A stretch of 15,478 nt of DNA from Pseudomonadota bacterium (GTDB lineage Bacteria > Pseudomonadota > Alphaproteobacteria > Rhizobiales > Rhizobiaceae): assembly GCA_023399465.1 (NCBI GenBank), contig JAEWPB010000158.1:1-15478 (forward strand), written 5' to 3'. This document shows, in pieces, positions 14,390 through 15,478 of this stretch (position 1 is its first letter; the number at the start of each line of letters is the position of its first letter). Made by a program: the position numbers and the translations under genes. Under the pieces are notes generated by a model, which was not told the origin of the DNA, ran no database searches, and was given only the letters and a program-made list of their open reading frames with translations.

Positions 14390-14715
14390 GTGGCAACTAA
14401 GTCTCCACTCGGCCAAGCCTTGGCCTATATAGCCAAATACTGGGATGGCCTGATGCTCTTCCTGATCGACGGCTGCATCGAGATCGATAACAACAGTGTC
14501 GAGCGGATCATTCGGCCGATAGCCCTCAATCACAAGAATGCGCTCTTTGCCGGGCATGACGCGGCGCCGAGAGTTGGGCGACCATCGCGTCACTGATTGA
14601 GACCTGCAAACTCAATGCTGTCGACCCGCAGGACTACATGACCGCCATGCTCTCCGCCATCGTCAATGGCCACAAGCAAAGGAACTACTGGCATCCTCAA
14701 TGGAAGTCAGCGTGA
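14390..14715 (+). pseudogene. IS66 family transposase (TnpC) C-terminal relic, frameshifted
   Basis: The frame from 14390 reads KSPLGQALAYIAKYWDGL, then IEIDNNSVERIIRPIAL and NHKNALFAGHD, the conserved C-terminal part of the IS66 transposase including the E-x6-R-like region. After GHDA the frame is lost. A one-base deletion near 14561-14566 restores the expected reading when corrected: ESWATIASLIETCKLNAVDP, then QDYMTAMLSAIVNGHKQ. Homology fades at about 14682 and the shifted frame stops at 14713-14715. The N-terminal three quarters, the partner genes tnpA and tnpB and the terminal repeats are absent, so this element is dead. Confidence 0.85.
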
Positions 14716-14991
14716 CCAGAACTGTTGAGCAAAAAGAGCGGCAATCAGACCTGGGCCAATTGCCGATCCAAGACAATAAACCCAGTATGCCCGACGAGCC
14801 CAGCGATTTCCCTCTTGGGAATGCTCTTTCAAAACGCTTGTGACCAGATGGTAATTCAGGGCTCCTCCGAACCATAGTGGTTTCGCGCCAACTGTTTTTT
14901 CATCTTCGCGGGCAAGCTTCCGCGCATACAAGAACGGCCCCCAACTCGTGACAAGGCTAATGGCTACGAGAACTGCTATCCAAGTAGGCAT
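14707..14991 (-). CDS. small two-helix membrane protein, hypothetical (94 aa)
   Basis: I do not recognise the family. The minus-strand start ATG (14991-14989) is preferred over GTG 15000 because GGAGG (15004-15000) lies eight bases before it. The protein has a hydrophobic N-terminal helix (WIAVLVAISLVTSWGPFLYA, about residues 4-23), a charged middle (RKLAREDEKTVG, then SVLKEHSQEGNRWARR), and a second helix (YWVYCLGSAIGPGLIAALFA, about 71-90). It is likely an inner-membrane protein with a central soluble loop of some 45 residues. Its 3' end overlaps the shifted tail of the IS66 relic, so the present C-terminus may have been created by that insertion. No functional clue comes from the neighbours. 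Confidence 0.5.
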   Translation of the reverse strand: MPTWIAVLVAISLVTSWGPFLYARKLAREDEKTVGAKPLWFGGALNYHLVTSVLKEHSQEGNRWARRAYWVYCLGSAIGPGLIAALFAQQFWSR

Positions 14992-15143
14992 AGATTCCAC
15001 CTCCGAGCTGAACGATACCTATCTCTGGTAGCGGGCAGATGAAAACTTTTCGTTCATGCCGCACCGCTTTCTGGACGATGCTGGCTGATGACACTTGGAA
15101 TTTCGCGCCCAAATCGGCCCGAGGTGGGAGTGGCACAGCGGTT

Positions 15144-15478
15144 ACTGGCTATCGGCGGATCGCCGCGCTTCTCAATCGCGAAAGGCGAGCCGCCGACGAG
15201 CCTGCTGTCAATGCTAAGCGGGTTCATCGCATCATGGGCAACCACGCGATGCTGCTGGAGAAGCATACGGCAGTTCGCAAGGGCCGCATCCACGACGGCA
15301 AGGTCATGCGCTCGAACCTACGCTGGTGCTCGGATGGGCTGGAGTTTGCCTGCTGGAATGGCGAGGTCGTCCGTCTCTCCTTCAGCATCGATGCGTTCGA
15401 CTGCGAGATCATCGCCTGGAAGGCAGTCGCCAATGCCGGCATCTCCGGCTCGGACGTGCGCGACATGATGCTGGAGGC
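15144..15478 (+). mobile_element. IS3 family (IS2-like) transposase OrfB, 5'-truncated, continues past the window
   Basis: The frame has no start codon of its own and runs open to the window end. It reads GYRRIAALLNRERRAADEP, then AVNAKRVHRIMGNHAMLLEK, then RWCSDGLEFACWNGEVVRLS and FSIDAFDCEIIAW, ending NAGISGSDVRDMMLEA. This is the HTH_21-plus-integrase-core arrangement of IS3-family OrfB. The first two acidic residues of the DDE triad are the Asp of RWCSD and the Asp of SIDAFD; the Glu lies beyond the window. Family-like sequence begins abruptly at Tyr/Gly around 15144-15150, and the N-terminal part and OrfA are not seen upstream, so the copy looks truncated on the left. The right part cannot be judged. 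Confidence 0.85.

Overview
The window looks like a chromosomal accessory region of an alphaproteobacterium, most likely a member of the Rhizobiales/Hyphomicrobiales (Rhizobium, Agrobacterium or Mesorhizobium-like). Evidence: a GC-rich codon pattern, rhizobial-type protein families, an initiator tRNA-fMet of the alphaproteobacterial form, and decayed IS66 and IS3 transposases of the kinds common in rhizobia. In this group tRNA-fMet normally closes the rRNA operon (16S-Ile-Ala-23S-5S-fMet), so an rrn operon probably lies just left of base 1; that is inference.

Layout. 1-185: tRNA-fMet and a strong intrinsic terminator. 201-731 (minus): the C-terminal part of a serine recombinase, broken by an in-frame amber codon and lacking its catalytic domain, a scar of a mobile element that entered next to the tRNA. 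732-1313: about 580 bases with no gene I can support. 1314-13567: a co-oriented catabolic and transport locus. It holds a periplasmic solute-binding protein, an amidase, an M20 carboxypeptidase-like hydrolase, a GntR/FCD regulator, a polyamine/opine-type ABC transporter (ATPase and two permeases), a RidA deaminase, a DadA-like FAD amine oxidoreductase, a DUF1028 Ntn-hydrolase-like protein, a nitrilase-superfamily amidase, and, after a structured 236-base gap, a CzcO-type flavin monooxygenase. 13568-15478: a decaying edge with two small uncharacterised genes, a relic of an amino-acid ABC ATPase, a frameshifted IS66 transposase tail and a 5'-truncated IS3-family OrfB running off the right end.

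How the genes may work together (inference). The binding protein and ABC transporter import a small nitrogenous compound. Amidase, M20 hydrolase and nitrilase cut amide bonds. The DadA-like enzyme oxidises a liberated amino acid or amine to an imine, RidA hydrolyses that imine to a keto compound plus ammonia, and the nitrilase may remove a terminal amide as omega-amidase does. The FCD regulator probably senses the substrate or a product. Four junctions (ATPase/permease, permease/permease, oxidase/DUF1028, DUF1028/nitrilase) overlap by 1 or 4 bases, so those genes are almost certainly co-translated. The substrate cannot be read from sequence; opine-like, N-acyl or glutamyl-conjugated amines fit best. 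This dedicated amide/imine salvage locus, with a DUF1028 protein locked inside it, is the most interesting content of the window.
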